Source: Arthrobacter cavernae (lineage in GTDB: Bacteria > Actinomycetota > Actinomycetes > Actinomycetales > Micrococcaceae). From it: 62,843 nucleotides of DNA. This document shows, one piece after another, positions 24,547 through 32,963 of this stretch. Under the pieces are notes generated by a model, which did not search any database, was not told the DNA's origin, and saw nothing but the letters and a program-made list of their open reading frames with translations. A program made the position numbers and the translations under genes. Each line of letters starts with the position of its first letter. Position 1 is the stretch's first letter. Location: positions 1 to 62,843 of the forward strand of contig NZ_JAFNLL010000047.1 of assembly GCF_017368795.1 (NCBI RefSeq), in the 5' to 3' direction.

Positions 24547-25628
24547 CTACCACCGAAGCCACCCCCCGCACAGCCGGGACCGCCAGCGTACTTTCACGCA
24601 CCCACTCCCTTCGACAGGTTCTACAGGTTCAGTCGTTCCAGATCCTGCTCGTCCTGCTGGTCATCTTCCTGATCTTCGCAGCCATGGCGCCGGAAGTATT
24701 TCCGACCTGGGGCAATGTCCGCCAGATCATCCAGAATGTCTCCATCCTGGGCGTCCTGGGTATCGGCATGACCTTCGTCATTGTCACCTCGGGCATCGAC
24801 CTGTCAGTCGGATCCAACCTTGTCTTCTCAGGCGTCGTGGCTGCCAAGGTCATGCAGGCCATGGGCGATACGGGCTGGGGAACGGCTCTTGTGGGGATCT
24901 TCGTTTCCGTCGGCTGCGGACTCGCCTGGGGTCTTCTCAACGGGATCCTCATCGCAAAGGCCAAGGTGCCGCCCCTGATCGTCACCCTGGGAACACTCGG
25001 GGGAGCGTTGGGGCTGGCACAGGTCATTACCGGAGGCGTGGACATCCGAGAAGTTCCCGCGGTGCTCCAGGACACCATCGGCTATGGAAACGTCCCGGGA
25101 ACCACGTTGCCGACGATTTCCCTCATAGCGCTGGTGCTCATTCTGATCTTCGGGATCGTGCTCCACCGGACCAGATTCGGCCTCTACACCTTCGCCGTCG
25201 GATCCAATGAGGAATCCGCCCGCCGGGTCGGTGTGAAAGTCGACCGCCAGCTGATTTCCATCTATGCACTCTCCGGCGGGCTCGCCGGCGTGGCAGGCAT
25301 CCTGTCCCTGTCCCAGTACGGCACCACCGCCATTGCCGGCCAGTCCGCCACGAACCTGAACGTGATCGCCGCCGTCGTGATCGGCGGAACCTCACTCTTT
25401 GGCGGCGTCGGCACCATCTTCGGAACCGTCGTCGGCCTCTTCATCCCCGCAGTGCTGCAAAACGGATTCGTCATCGTCGGCGTCCAGCCGTTCTGGCAGC
25501 AGGTCGCCGTCGGTGCCGTCCTCGTCGCCGCCGTCTACGTCGACCAGCGGCGCCGCACCGCGGCAGCCCGAGGACATACAGCCAAAGAAGAAGGCAAGAA
25601 AAAACTCTTCGGACGTCGATCCAACTGA
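24543..25628 (+). CDS. Sugar ABC transporter permease (FrcC/RbsC family)
   Basis: The 361-residue protein has eight to ten hydrophobic segments and the family landmarks GIGMTFVIVTSGIDLSVGS, VPPLIVTLGTLGGALGLAQ and AAVVIGGTSLFGGVGTIFGT. It forms the membrane channel, presumably as a homodimer, with the ATPase encoded just before it. The start overlaps the ATPase stop. The basic C-terminal tail (RRRTAAARGHTAKEEGKKK) is cytosolic. Confidence 0.93.
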   Translation: MTTTEATPRTAGTASVLSRTHSLRQVLQVQSFQILLVLLVIFLIFAAMAPEVFPTWGNVRQIIQNVSILGVLGIGMTFVIVTSGIDLSVGSNLVFSGVVAAKVMQAMGDTGWGTALVGIFVSVGCGLAWGLLNGILIAKAKVPPLIVTLGTLGGALGLAQVITGGVDIREVPAVLQDTIGYGNVPGTTLPTISLIALVLILIFGIVLHRTRFGLYTFAVGSNEESARRVGVKVDRQLISIYALSGGLAGVAGILSLSQYGTTAIAGQSATNLNVIAAVVIGGTSLFGGVGTIFGTVVGLFIPAVLQNGFVIVGVQPFWQQVAVGAVLVAAVYVDQRRRTAAARGHTAKEEGKKKLFGRRSN

Positions 25629-25674
25629 TTTCTCCCCAACGCCAATACATCAAAGCAAACAGAGGAGCTACACA

Positions 25675-26658
25675 ATGAAGCTAGTCACCCCTAAAATCAC
25701 CTTGCTCACGGCCGGCGTCATCGCCGCGGCGTCCCTCACGGCCTGCGCCAGCGGCAGCGCCTCCACCGGCAGCTCCGCCGGTGCCCAGCCCAAGCTGGCG
25801 TTCGTCCAGGGAGTTGCCGGCGATGAGTTCTACGTCAGCATGCAGTGCGGCATCGACGCCGCTGCCAAGGCGGCCGGAGCAACCATCAACACCCAGGGGC
25901 CAGCCAAATTCGACCCGACCCTGCAAAAGCCCATCGTCGATTCCATTGTGGCCTCCAAGCCGGACGCCATTCTCATCGCACCCACGGACGTGGCCGCGAT
26001 GCAGGCGCCCCTGAAGGCAGCCGCCGCAGCCGGCATCAAGGTCGTCCTGGTCGACACGACGGTACAGGACCCGTCGTTCGCCTCGTCAGCGGTCGCCTCG
26101 GACAACAAGGGCGGCGGCCTTGAGGCCTTCAAAGCGATCAAGAACCTCAACCCCAACGGCGGCAAAGTCCTCGTAATCTCCACCGACCCCGGCGTCTCGA
26201 CAGCCGATGCCCGGGTCGCAGGCTTCGAGGAAGGCGCTAAGGCTGATTCCTCCTTCCAGTACCTGGGCGTGCAGTACAGCCACAACGACCCGGCCGAAGC
26301 AGCCAAGCTGGTTTCCGCGGCCTTGGCAAAGGATCCCGACATTGTCGGTGTCTTCGCAACGAACACGTTCGCAGCTGAGGGAACCGCCACGGGCATACGC
26401 CAGGCAGGCAAACAGAACCAGGTCAAGATCGTCGGCTTCGATGCGGGACCGGCACAGGTCAAGCAGCTCAAGGACGGCGTCGTCCAGGCACTGATTGCCC
26501 AGGAACCGGCATCCATCGGCACCCAGGGTGTGGAGCAGGCAATCAAGGCAATCAAGGGCGAGTCCACCCAGAAGGAGATCCAGACCGGGTTCAAGCAGAT
26601 CACCGCGGACAACATCAGCGGTGAAGGCGCCCAGTACGTCTACAAGTCCTCCTGCTAG
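25675..26658 (+). CDS. Sugar ABC transporter substrate-binding lipoprotein (FrcB-like)
   Basis: The ATG at 25675 follows AGAGGAG; 327 residues. The signal peptide ends in lipobox LTAC (Cys23). The mature part has the type I periplasmic-binding fold (KLAFVQGVAGDEFYVSMQ, DAILIAPTDVAAMQAPL, KVVLVDTTV, KIVGFDAGPAQVKQLKDG) of ribose, fructose, xylose or polyol binders. It captures the substrate outside the membrane and delivers it to the permease. The gene is followed by a strong 16-bp hairpin, which probably sets a higher expression level than for the downstream enzymes. Confidence 0.93.
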   Translation: MKLVTPKITLLTAGVIAAASLTACASGSASTGSSAGAQPKLAFVQGVAGDEFYVSMQCGIDAAAKAAGATINTQGPAKFDPTLQKPIVDSIVASKPDAILIAPTDVAAMQAPLKAAAAAGIKVVLVDTTVQDPSFASSAVASDNKGGGLEAFKAIKNLNPNGGKVLVISTDPGVSTADARVAGFEEGAKADSSFQYLGVQYSHNDPAEAAKLVSAALAKDPDIVGVFATNTFAAEGTATGIRQAGKQNQVKIVGFDAGPAQVKQLKDGVVQALIAQEPASIGTQGVEQAIKAIKGESTQKEIQTGFKQITADNISGEGAQYVYKSSC

Positions 26659-26670
26659 AAGCCGGCCTGC

Positions 26671-26710
26671 CGGTGCTGTTGCCCGCCCTTCCAAGCGGGC
26701 AACAGCACCG
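26671..26710 (+). terminator. Strong hairpin after the substrate-binding protein gene
   Basis: CGGTGCTGTTGCCCGC (26671-26686) and its exact reverse complement (26695-26710) flank the loop CCTTCCAA. There is no U-tract, so this is more likely a partial terminator or an mRNA-stabilising hairpin inside the operon. Such an element is typical after binding-protein genes, which are needed in excess. Confidence 0.7.
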
Positions 26711-26739
26711 TTCCACCTCTCCACCGAAGGAAAAATGAT

Positions 26740-28239
26740 ATGACGTCCCTGAATGAAGCCGCTCTTCCGGAACTGGCCCGCCGGCTGCCGGTACCGACGT
26801 ATGATCGCTCTGCAGTCAGGACCGGCATCGTTCATTTCGGCGTTGGAGGATTCCACCGCTCGCACGAGGCCATGTTTATCGACAGGCTCCTGAACCGGGG
26901 CGGCTCGCAGGACTGGGGAATCTGCGGCGTAGGCGTTCTGCCCTCGGACGCGCGAATGCGCGACGTCCTCAATGCCCAAGACGGCCTCTACACGATGGTA
27001 CTGAAGAGCGCGGAAGGCACCGAAGACGCCAGGATCATCGGTTCCATTACCGAATACCTGTTCGCCCCCGACGACCCCGCCGCGGTCATCCGCAAACTCG
27101 CGGACCCTGCTACCCGCATCGTCTCCCTGTCCGTTACGGAGGGCGGCTACAGCATCAACGACAGCACCGGGGAATTCGAGCCACGTGCCCACGCCGTCGT
27201 CCACGATTTGAAGCCCAACACCGTTCCCCACTCCGTGTTCGGCCTCATCACCGCGGCTCTGGCACAGCGGCGTGAGCAGGGCACTGCCCCGTTCACCGTC
27301 ATGTCGTGCGACAACATCCAGGGGAACGGCAACGTCGCCCGCAAAGCCCTGGTGTCCTTCGCCCGACTCAAAGACCCAAACCTCGCCCGCTGGATCAGCG
27401 ACAACGTTGCCTTCCCCAACTCCATGGTCGACCGCATCACCCCGGTCACCACCGACGAGGACCGGGCTGCGGTAACCGAAACCTACGGCTTCACGGATGC
27501 ATGGCCGGTCGTCGCCGAACCCTTTGAACAATGGGTTCTCGAAGACAGGTTCACGTCCGGGCGCCCGCCCCTGGAAGACGTCGGCGTGCAGATCGTGGAC
27601 GACGTCGAGCCGTACGAGCTCATGAAGCTACGGCTGCTCAACGCGAGCCACCAAGTCATGAGCTACCTCGGGTACTTCGCCGGCCACCGGTACGTACATG
27701 ACGTCTGCACCGACCCGCTGTTCGCCGAATTCATCGTCGGCTTCATGGAACAGGAGGCGACACCCACACTGCGGCCCGTGCCCGGGCTTGATCTGGACGC
27801 CTATCGGAACGAACTCATCCACCGTTTCTCCAACCCAGCCATCCGGGACACCCTCGCCCGCCAAATGGTCGACGCATCCGAACGGATCCCCAAATTCGTG
27901 CTCCCGGTCGTCCGTGAACAGCTCGAACTCGGAGGCCCCGTAGACCGGGCGGCACTCGTGATCGCAGCCTGGGCACGGTTCTTGGAAGGCACCGACGAAC
28001 AAGGCGAACCGATCGAAATCACCGACCGGCGCCTGGACGCACTCCGTGACGCCATCCGCGCTGACCAGGAAAACCCAGGTGCGTTCCTCAACGTGACCGA
28101 GGTCTTCGGAGATTTAGGCAAGAACGCCCGTTTTGCCGCCGCATACCGGCAGGCTCGTGAAGCCCTGCAACGCTCCGGGGCACCCGCCGCCATTCAGAAC
28201 CTGACCAACCCTTCGATACTTACAAGGAGAACTTCATGA
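26740..28239 (+). CDS. Mannitol dehydrogenase-family polyol dehydrogenase
   Basis: The 499-residue protein has the expected length for polyol-specific long-chain dehydrogenases (mannitol 2-dehydrogenase, D-arabinitol 4-dehydrogenase, fructuronate reductase). The nucleotide-binding start is IVHFGVGGFHRSHEA and the catalytic Lys lies in MKLRLLNASHQVMSYLG, with the conserved Asn and His. It oxidises a sugar alcohol to a ketose with NAD+. The operon context (ABC importer upstream, SDR and aldolase downstream) indicates a hexitol or pentitol substrate; which one cannot be read from sequence. It overlaps the next gene by four bases. Confidence 0.92.
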   Translation: MTSLNEAALPELARRLPVPTYDRSAVRTGIVHFGVGGFHRSHEAMFIDRLLNRGGSQDWGICGVGVLPSDARMRDVLNAQDGLYTMVLKSAEGTEDARIIGSITEYLFAPDDPAAVIRKLADPATRIVSLSVTEGGYSINDSTGEFEPRAHAVVHDLKPNTVPHSVFGLITAALAQRREQGTAPFTVMSCDNIQGNGNVARKALVSFARLKDPNLARWISDNVAFPNSMVDRITPVTTDEDRAAVTETYGFTDAWPVVAEPFEQWVLEDRFTSGRPPLEDVGVQIVDDVEPYELMKLRLLNASHQVMSYLGYFAGHRYVHDVCTDPLFAEFIVGFMEQEATPTLRPVPGLDLDAYRNELIHRFSNPAIRDTLARQMVDASERIPKFVLPVVREQLELGGPVDRAALVIAAWARFLEGTDEQGEPIEITDRRLDALRDAIRADQENPGAFLNVTEVFGDLGKNARFAAAYRQAREALQRSGAPAAIQNLTNPSILTRRTS

Positions 28240-29012
28240 ACAACTCACCCACAGCAAGCACAGCCGTCGAGGCACGATCGACAATGAGCGACTTCAACGG
28301 CCGCACCATCCTCGTCACCGGAGCCAGCGGCGGCATCGGGGCCGCCACCGTCAGGCAGCTCGCCGCGGCCGGCGCAAAGGTAATCGCCAGCGCCCGAACA
28401 CTCGACTCGTTGGCCGCGCTCTGCGATGAAACAGGTGCGCAACCTCTGGCTTTCGACCTAACTTCCGAGGAAAGCATCAAGGACGCCATCGAAGGCCTGG
28501 ACCTGTGGGGCGTCGTAAACTGCGGCGGCTACGGCGGTGAAATCGCCACCCCGCAGGACACCGACATCGACGTCTTCGACAAGGTCATCAGCATCAACGC
28601 CCGCGGCGCGCTCCTGGTCATCAAGTATGCCGTGCCCTCCATGATCCGCCAGGGCAACGGAGGCGCCATCGTCAACGTCTCCAGCCAGGCCAGCCTCGTC
28701 GCACTCACCGGCCACATCTCCTACGGCTCCTCCAAAGCCGCCCTGGACAACATCACCCGGGTCTCCGCCCTCGAGCTCGGCAAGCACAACATCCGCGTCA
28801 ACGGCGTCAACCCCACCGTCGTCATGACGCCGATGTCCGCCTGGTACTGGGGAAAGCCCGAGATCGAGGGTCCCTTCCTCGAGCAAATGCCCCTCGGACG
28901 CTGGGCAACCGTCGAGGAAATCGCCGCACCCATCGTCTTCCTCCTCAGCGACGCCGCCTCCATGATCACCGGCGTCTCCCTGCCCATCGACGGCGGATAC
29001 ACCAGCCGCTGA
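28236..29012 (+). CDS. Short-chain dehydrogenase/reductase, L-xylulose reductase-like
   Basis: The 258-residue protein has the cofactor motif TGASGGIG, the NNAG-equivalent VNCGGYGG, catalytic Ser in NVSSQAS and the YxxxK pair in YGSSK. The segment GVNPTVVMTPMSAWYWGKP resembles dicarbonyl/L-xylulose reductases, which interconvert ketoses and polyols such as xylitol or an epimeric hexitol. With the preceding dehydrogenase it could carry out a two-step isomerisation via a polyol or act on a second substrate. A second possible start, Met17 (MSDFNGRTILVTG), fits the family better, but the ATGA overlap favours the first. Confidence 0.88.
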   Translation: MNNSPTASTAVEARSTMSDFNGRTILVTGASGGIGAATVRQLAAAGAKVIASARTLDSLAALCDETGAQPLAFDLTSEESIKDAIEGLDLWGVVNCGGYGGEIATPQDTDIDVFDKVISINARGALLVIKYAVPSMIRQGNGGAIVNVSSQASLVALTGHISYGSSKAALDNITRVSALELGKHNIRVNGVNPTVVMTPMSAWYWGKPEIEGPFLEQMPLGRWATVEEIAAPIVFLLSDAASMITGVSLPIDGGYTSR

Positions 29013-29074
29013 CCGTAGTCCCTGGCACAGGGACGCCGCGAACTGACCGCAATCTGGAACGGATAAGAACGAAC

Positions 29075-29659
29075 ATGACCGAAGAACGCACCTCCGAAGC
29101 GATTATCGTCTGCGGAGTGCCCGCGAGTGGCAAGACAACGTTCGCGCAGAATCTTGCCCGTGAACTCCACTGGACCTTCCTTGACCTCGACACCCTCACG
29201 AATCCGTTGTTCGAATACATGGGCGGCGAATTCCTGGTCGACGTCCCTACGGCGCAACCCCCGGCGCGCGCGAGCGTGAACGACATTCGTTACACCTGCC
29301 TCTTCGACACTACTCGGGAGAATCTCGGATTGGGCAACAGCGTGGTGGTTGTCGCTCCATTCACTTCGGAGCGCACCTTCCCGGCTGCGTGGGCGCGGCT
29401 CGTTGAGCGCCTGGTGATCCCGGCCTCGCGCGTGCACCTCGTATGGATGGACACCCCGCCGGACGAGGTCGTGAGCCGCATGCAACTCCGCGGCGCTGCA
29501 CGCGACCTCGAGAAGGTGAAGGAGCCGGAGCGCTTCCTCTCTCCCGGCGTGACACGCCCGCCCGGTGTCGGGCACATCCGTATCGACGGCTTGCTTACCC
29601 CGTGTGAACAGATCGATCAATTCCTGGAGGACTTCGCTGTGCGCGAGGCCGTGCACTGA
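29075..29659 (+). CDS. P-loop kinase-like ATPase (AAA_33 type)
   Basis: The 194-residue protein begins with strand IIVCGVPASGKTTFAQ containing the Walker A motif GVPASGKT. The core then follows shikimate/gluconate-kinase topology: DLDTLTNPL (substrate Asp), VVVVAPFTSER and RVHLVWMDTPPDEVVSRM, with Arg residues near RMQLRGAARD as the LID. Such small kinases often phosphorylate sugars or sugar acids. Between a dehydrogenase and an aldolase it is a candidate for making the phosphorylated ketose that the aldolase cleaves; that role is inferred. Confidence 0.75.
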   Translation: MTEERTSEAIIVCGVPASGKTTFAQNLARELHWTFLDLDTLTNPLFEYMGGEFLVDVPTAQPPARASVNDIRYTCLFDTTRENLGLGNSVVVVAPFTSERTFPAAWARLVERLVIPASRVHLVWMDTPPDEVVSRMQLRGAARDLEKVKEPERFLSPGVTRPPGVGHIRIDGLLTPCEQIDQFLEDFAVREAVH

Positions 29660-29750
29660 GCTCCCGCGGAAGGTTGTCGCGCCATTCCGCCTGCATCGGC
29701 CCCGAAGCCTCGACACCGCAAAACCATAACCATTCAATTAGGAGAAACCA

Positions 29751-30650
29751 GTGAACAAACTTACGACTCTCGAACGCCGCAGTATGGCAGCGATCTCGAC
29801 TCCCGGCGGCAAGATGCTCATCGTCGCCGCCGACCAGCGCAATGGCATGAAGGCCGTCATGAACGATGCCCCTGACGGGCCGAACTCGATCACCGCCGAG
29901 CAGCTCTCCGACGCGAAGGCAGACCTGGTCCGTCATCTGGGCAACGCCGCGCCGGCGATTCTGCTCGATCCCGAAATCGCGCTCCCCCGCGTGGCGGATG
30001 AGGGCGTTCTCTCGCGCGGCACCGCGCTTGTCGTCGGTCTTGACGCGTCCGGTTTCGAGACGGTCGACGGCCTGCGCTATACAAAGTACGTCCCAGGGAT
30101 GTCGCCGCGTAAGGTGCGCGATCTTGGCGGTGACGTCGCGAAGATGCTCTGGTACATGCGCCCAGACCTTCAGGATGCCGGCTCGCGCGTCGCGGACGAG
30201 ATCCGCGAACTCGTCAAGGCATGCTCCGAGGAGGGTCTCCTCCTCATCGTTGAGATCCTGGTCTATCGTCTCGAAGGCGAGAACGAGGAGGAATACGCCG
30301 CGGCGTTCCCCGGCCTCGTCGCCGACTCTGCACGCCTCTCCGCCGAGTGCGGCGCGAAGGTGCTTAAGCTGCAGTACCCAGGATCAGCCGAGGCCAGTGC
30401 CTCCGTCACCGAGGCAGCTGCTGGCGTGCCGTGGGCAGTTCTGTCCGCCGGCGTCGACCACGAGACGTTCATCAAGCAGGTCGAGATCGCCGTCGCGAAT
30501 GGCGCCGGCGGCGCCATGGCAGGTCGCTCGCTCTGGAAGGACAGCCTCGCCGTTTCGGCAGAAGTCCGCGAGCAACTGCTGACGACACGGGCACTCCCGC
30601 GCCTGCAAGAGCTCGAAGCCGTTGTGGACGGCACGCTCGTCGCTTCCTAG
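29751..30650 (+). CDS. Class I aldolase, tagatose-1,6-bisphosphate aldolase (LacD)-like
   Basis: The 299-residue protein resembles LacD: MLIVAADQRNGMKAV near the N-terminus, PAILLDPEIALP, LLIVEILVYRL, a Schiff-base Lys candidate in AKVLKLQYPG and the phosphate-binding GGAMAGRSLWKD. LacD cleaves tagatose 1,6-bisphosphate, and several stereoisomers, into dihydroxyacetone phosphate and glyceraldehyde 3-phosphate. It ends the operon and links the imported polyol to glycolysis. A ribosome binding site (AGGAGAAA) precedes the ATG. Two kinases in the operon match the need for a bisphosphate substrate. Confidence 0.88.
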   Translation: MNKLTTLERRSMAAISTPGGKMLIVAADQRNGMKAVMNDAPDGPNSITAEQLSDAKADLVRHLGNAAPAILLDPEIALPRVADEGVLSRGTALVVGLDASGFETVDGLRYTKYVPGMSPRKVRDLGGDVAKMLWYMRPDLQDAGSRVADEIRELVKACSEEGLLLIVEILVYRLEGENEEEYAAAFPGLVADSARLSAECGAKVLKLQYPGSAEASASVTEAAAGVPWAVLSAGVDHETFIKQVEIAVANGAGGAMAGRSLWKDSLAVSAEVREQLLTTRALPRLQELEAVVDGTLVAS

Positions 30651-30775
30651 CGAATAAAAGTGACGCCGGCGCTTCGGCTGGTGCCCAGAAACACAAAGTG
30701 TGTTGCGCTTAGGGGCGGGTGTGGAGCTCGGGGTCTTGGTAGTAACGCCGGGAAATTGAACGCTAAGCTCACGGT

Positions 30776-30835
30776 GTCGGGGGTTGGGCTGCAATGGAAC
30801 GGTTAGTCACGTTTAGCCGCTTGTGCTGGGTCTTG
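30776..30835. repeat. Direct repeat copy A (about 60 bp)
   Basis: The stretch from GTCGGGGGTTGGGCTGCAAT to GCTGGGTCTTG is repeated at 34181-34239 with one substitution and one missing T. It covers the 3' end and downstream flank of the resolvase-like gene. The duplication shows that a second copy of this gene end once lay next to the IS3 element. Confidence 0.85.
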
Positions 30836-31237
30836 GTCGGTTTGTTGGCTTTGGTTGGTTGTTTGCGTGATGGTCTTGTGGACGACGCCGATGGATATGC
30901 CGAGGTCGGCGGCGATGGTTCGGATCGATTCCCCACGTTCACGTCGGGCGAGGATGGCGGCTCGTTTGTCGTTGTCGACGACGGGGCGTCGGCCTCCGAC
31001 CCGACCGTTTCGGCGTGCGGCTTCCAGCCCATTCTTGGTTTTGGCCGAGATGTCACGGCGGCGGTCTTCTGACAGGGCCAAGGCGATGTCGAGGATGAAG
31101 GAACGCTGTATGTGTTCACCGGCCGCGATCCCGGTAAGGACTTTGACGGCTATGCCGCGTTGGAACAGGTCATTCAGGACAACGAGGCCTTCGAGGAGGT
31201 TGCGTCCGAGTCGGTCGACTTCGTGAACGGCGAGCAT
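30803..31237 (-). pseudogene. Serine resolvase/invertase, N-terminally truncated
   Basis: The frame reads AVHEVDRLGRNLLEGLVV, TKNGLEAARRNGRVGGRRP and a C-terminal helix-turn-helix (RGESIRTIAADLGISIGVVH). This matches the second half of Tn3-type resolvases and DNA invertases. The first 60 or so residues, with the nucleophilic Ser (YxRVS motif), are missing; upstream sequence switches to RepA-like coding on the other strand. The protein cannot be catalytically active. It marks the scar of a transposon or recombination event. Confidence 0.8.
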
Positions 31238-31271
31238 CCCTCCCGGGAGGCACCTGTGAGATTGCTTCCAT

Positions 31272-31481
31272 ATGGGCTGTTCGGAGCGAACGATTCGGCG
31301 GATCGCTGCGGAGCCCCGGCATGAGTTCCTGGCAAGAGCGGCTGAGCGCCAGCGTAAGGCCGCGGATTGGAAAGACGAGGGCCTAACCTACCGGGAGATT
31401 GCGGAGCGGCTGGACTGCACCCCCAAGGCGGCTGAGAACCTGGTTCTACGCGGCCGTAAGGCTCGAAAGGTGCCGGCCTGA
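31272..31481 (+). pseudogene. 3' remnant of a RepA-type replication protein
   Basis: The 69 codons (CSERTIRRIAAEPRHEF, then LTYREIAERLDCTPKAAENL) match the C-terminal double helix-turn-helix of pNG2-type RepA proteins of actinobacterial plasmids. The stop overlaps the start of a RepB-like gene, which is the classical repA-repB arrangement. An in-frame stop 18 bases upstream of the first ATG and the adjoining resolvase tail show that the N-terminal replication domain has been lost. It could still be translated as a free DNA-binding domain. Confidence 0.6.
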
Positions 31482-31995
31482 TGACCACCACGAGCATGCG
31501 CCCTGCCTGGACGCTTTCGGAAGCTGCCGACCGCTGCGGGGTCAGCCGCTCCACCGTGCGCCGCTATCGGGAGACCGGGAAATTCCCGGGCGCGTATAAG
31601 ACCCCGCCGGCGAGTGGAAGATTCCCCTGCCGGATCTGCTGGCGGTGGGCTGGAAGCCGAACGGGGCAGCAGCCCCTGAGCCTGACCTGGGCAGCCCAGC
31701 CGGGCAGCCTGCAGCGCCCATGGCTGAGCGCATCCGGGAACTTGAGCAGGCTCTGGCCGGTGAGCGTGCCAGGGCGGATGCCGCGGAGCGTCTGGCGGCG
31801 TCATTCCGGCAGAACTCGGAGGATCTGCGGATGGCCCTACGCATGCTGGAGGCAGGCAAGGTGAGCAGTCCTGAGCCGCCACGGCCTGAGCCTATGGAAC
31901 GGGAGCCTGTGGCCCTTGAGCCTGCCCTGAGCGGCCCTGGGCAGGTCAGGCCGTGGCGGCGGCTGTGGGAGGGTGTCAGCCGTAGGGGCCGATGA
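31481..31995 (+). pseudogene. RepB-like DNA-binding coiled-coil protein, frameshifted
   Basis: The start overlaps the repA tail (TGATG). The N-terminus MRPAWTLSEAADRCGVSRST has a MerR/excisionase-like helix-turn-helix. After GKFPGAYKT the frame is lost; one base out of register it continues EWKIPLPDLLAVGWKPNG and a coiled coil (ERIRELEQALAGERARADA) to 31995. A fifth C in the CCCC run at 31602-31605 would restore AYKTPAGEWKIPLP. Such proteins bind the origin and control copy number in pNG2-like plasmids. Either a recent pseudogene or a sequencing error. Confidence 0.65.
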
Positions 31996-32122
31996 TCCGG
32001 CCCATTTGCCCATGGTGATCCGAGGCAGTGAGTTGCCGCACCGCCTCGGCCAGTCTTGAGGCATCCGCCCTGGCGGTCAGTGCCGCTTCCCGCTCTAGGG
32101 CCAGCTCACTATTACTACTACT

Positions 32123-32156
32123 CCGCCAGTCCGCCGCTGTCCTGGCGGACTGGCGG
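32123..32156. repeat. Perfect 13-bp inverted repeat between converging gene ends
   Basis: CCGCCAGTCCGCC (32123-32135) and GGCGGACTGGCGG (32144-32156) are exact reverse complements around GCTGTCCT. It follows a TACTACTACTCC run that recalls the KfrA-type repeat at 1512. It could be a bidirectional terminator between converging genes (although it lacks a T-run) or a binding site. Confidence 0.6.
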
Positions 32157-32158
32157 CC

Positions 32159-32328
32159 CTATCCCCGGTACCGGCCCTGGGCGGTCAGGCTCCTGAGCGC
32201 GGACTGGACCTTGGCCACGCTCCAGTCCGGCTGCCCCGAGGCGGACGGCACGCCGGCGGCGTTCAGCCGCCTGGCCACAGCCTTCAGGGTCAGCCCCGAG
32301 TCCCGCAGCCGCACCACCCGGGCGGTGG
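32159..32328 (-). pseudogene. C-terminal helix-turn-helix fragment (recombinase- or RepB-like)
   Basis: The minus strand reads RVVRLRDSGLTLKAVARRLN and GQPDWSVAKVQSALRSL to a stop at 32159. This is the tail typical of serine recombinase-associated and plasmid replication proteins (VARRLNAAGVPSA...W..AKVQ). The upstream sequence belongs to a DUF1016 remnant in another frame, so only this end survives. Confidence 0.5.
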
Positions 32329-32514
32329 TGTCTTCAGGAGCTCGATGATGTGGCCCCATGGCAATTGGCCAAAGTCGCTTTGGCCAATTGGTCCCGGGCC
32401 CTCCCATGCGGCGGCGAAGGAGCGCATGTACTTCAGGTTGGACAAAGAGAAGCCGCGCATGTGGGGGAACTCGGACTTCAGGTCGGCAGCGAGACGCCGT
32501 CCGCTTCTCGATGA
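32329..32514 (-). pseudogene. Fragment of a DUF1016 (YhcG-like, PDDEXK) protein
   Basis: The minus strand reads LAADLKSEFPHMRGFSLSNL, KYMRSFAAAW and QLPWGHIIELLKT. This matches the N-terminal domain of DUF1016/YhcG proteins (FSxxNLKYMRxFAxAW, LPWGHxxxLL). The nuclease domain and start are absent, and the fragment is fused in frame to a phosphofructokinase remnant. Confidence 0.75.
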
Positions 32515-32886
32515 GGGGGCGAGCAGGTCCCCGATGCCTCCCAGACGGGGGCGGTTGAAGGCGTCGAGCCCTCGCACGGAGTGGGGCTCCCTCATGTCGT
32601 CTGACAGGAATCCCTCTGCAACTACAACCAAGGACCTCATCGAGGCTGACCCTTTTTCGGGGATGAGGATGGCGTGTGCGCTGGTTGCCAGGCCAGCGTG
32701 GAGGGCTATCCAGCCAGCGTGCCTGCCCATGACTTAGGCGATCATACACCGGTGGTGAGATGCGCCCGTTGTCTTGAGCCGGTCAATAGCCTCGGTGGCA
32801 ATCTCGACGGCGGTGTGGAAGCCGAAGGAATAGTCTGTCGCTGACAGATCATTGCCGATCGTCTTGGGTACGCCATCTACGACCCG
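32515..32886 (-). pseudogene. Internal fragment of 6-phosphofructokinase (pfkA-like)
   Basis: The minus strand reads [40 protein letters not shown] and HHRCMIA, then TAA in place of a Glu codon, then VMGRHAGWIALHAGLATSAH and VVVAEGF plus RPRLGGIGD. These are unmistakable PfkA motifs (PKTIDNDL, MGRHAGW). The N- and C-termini are missing and the piece between ILIPE and VVVAEG is shortened. The match to actinobacterial PFKs suggests capture of a chromosomal or polyol-locus kinase gene that later decayed. Confidence 0.8.
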
Positions 32887-32963
32887 TAAGCTCGCAGCCC
32901 CACCGCGACCGGGCTTGCCCGAAGGTGCTACCGCTGCCGGGCAAGTCCCGGCAGCGGCGTAGT

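Noticed and set aside
30900..31119. Open frames overlapping the resolvase fragment in other registers
   Set aside because: Pro/Thr/Lys-rich shadows; the resolvase frame has clear family motifs.
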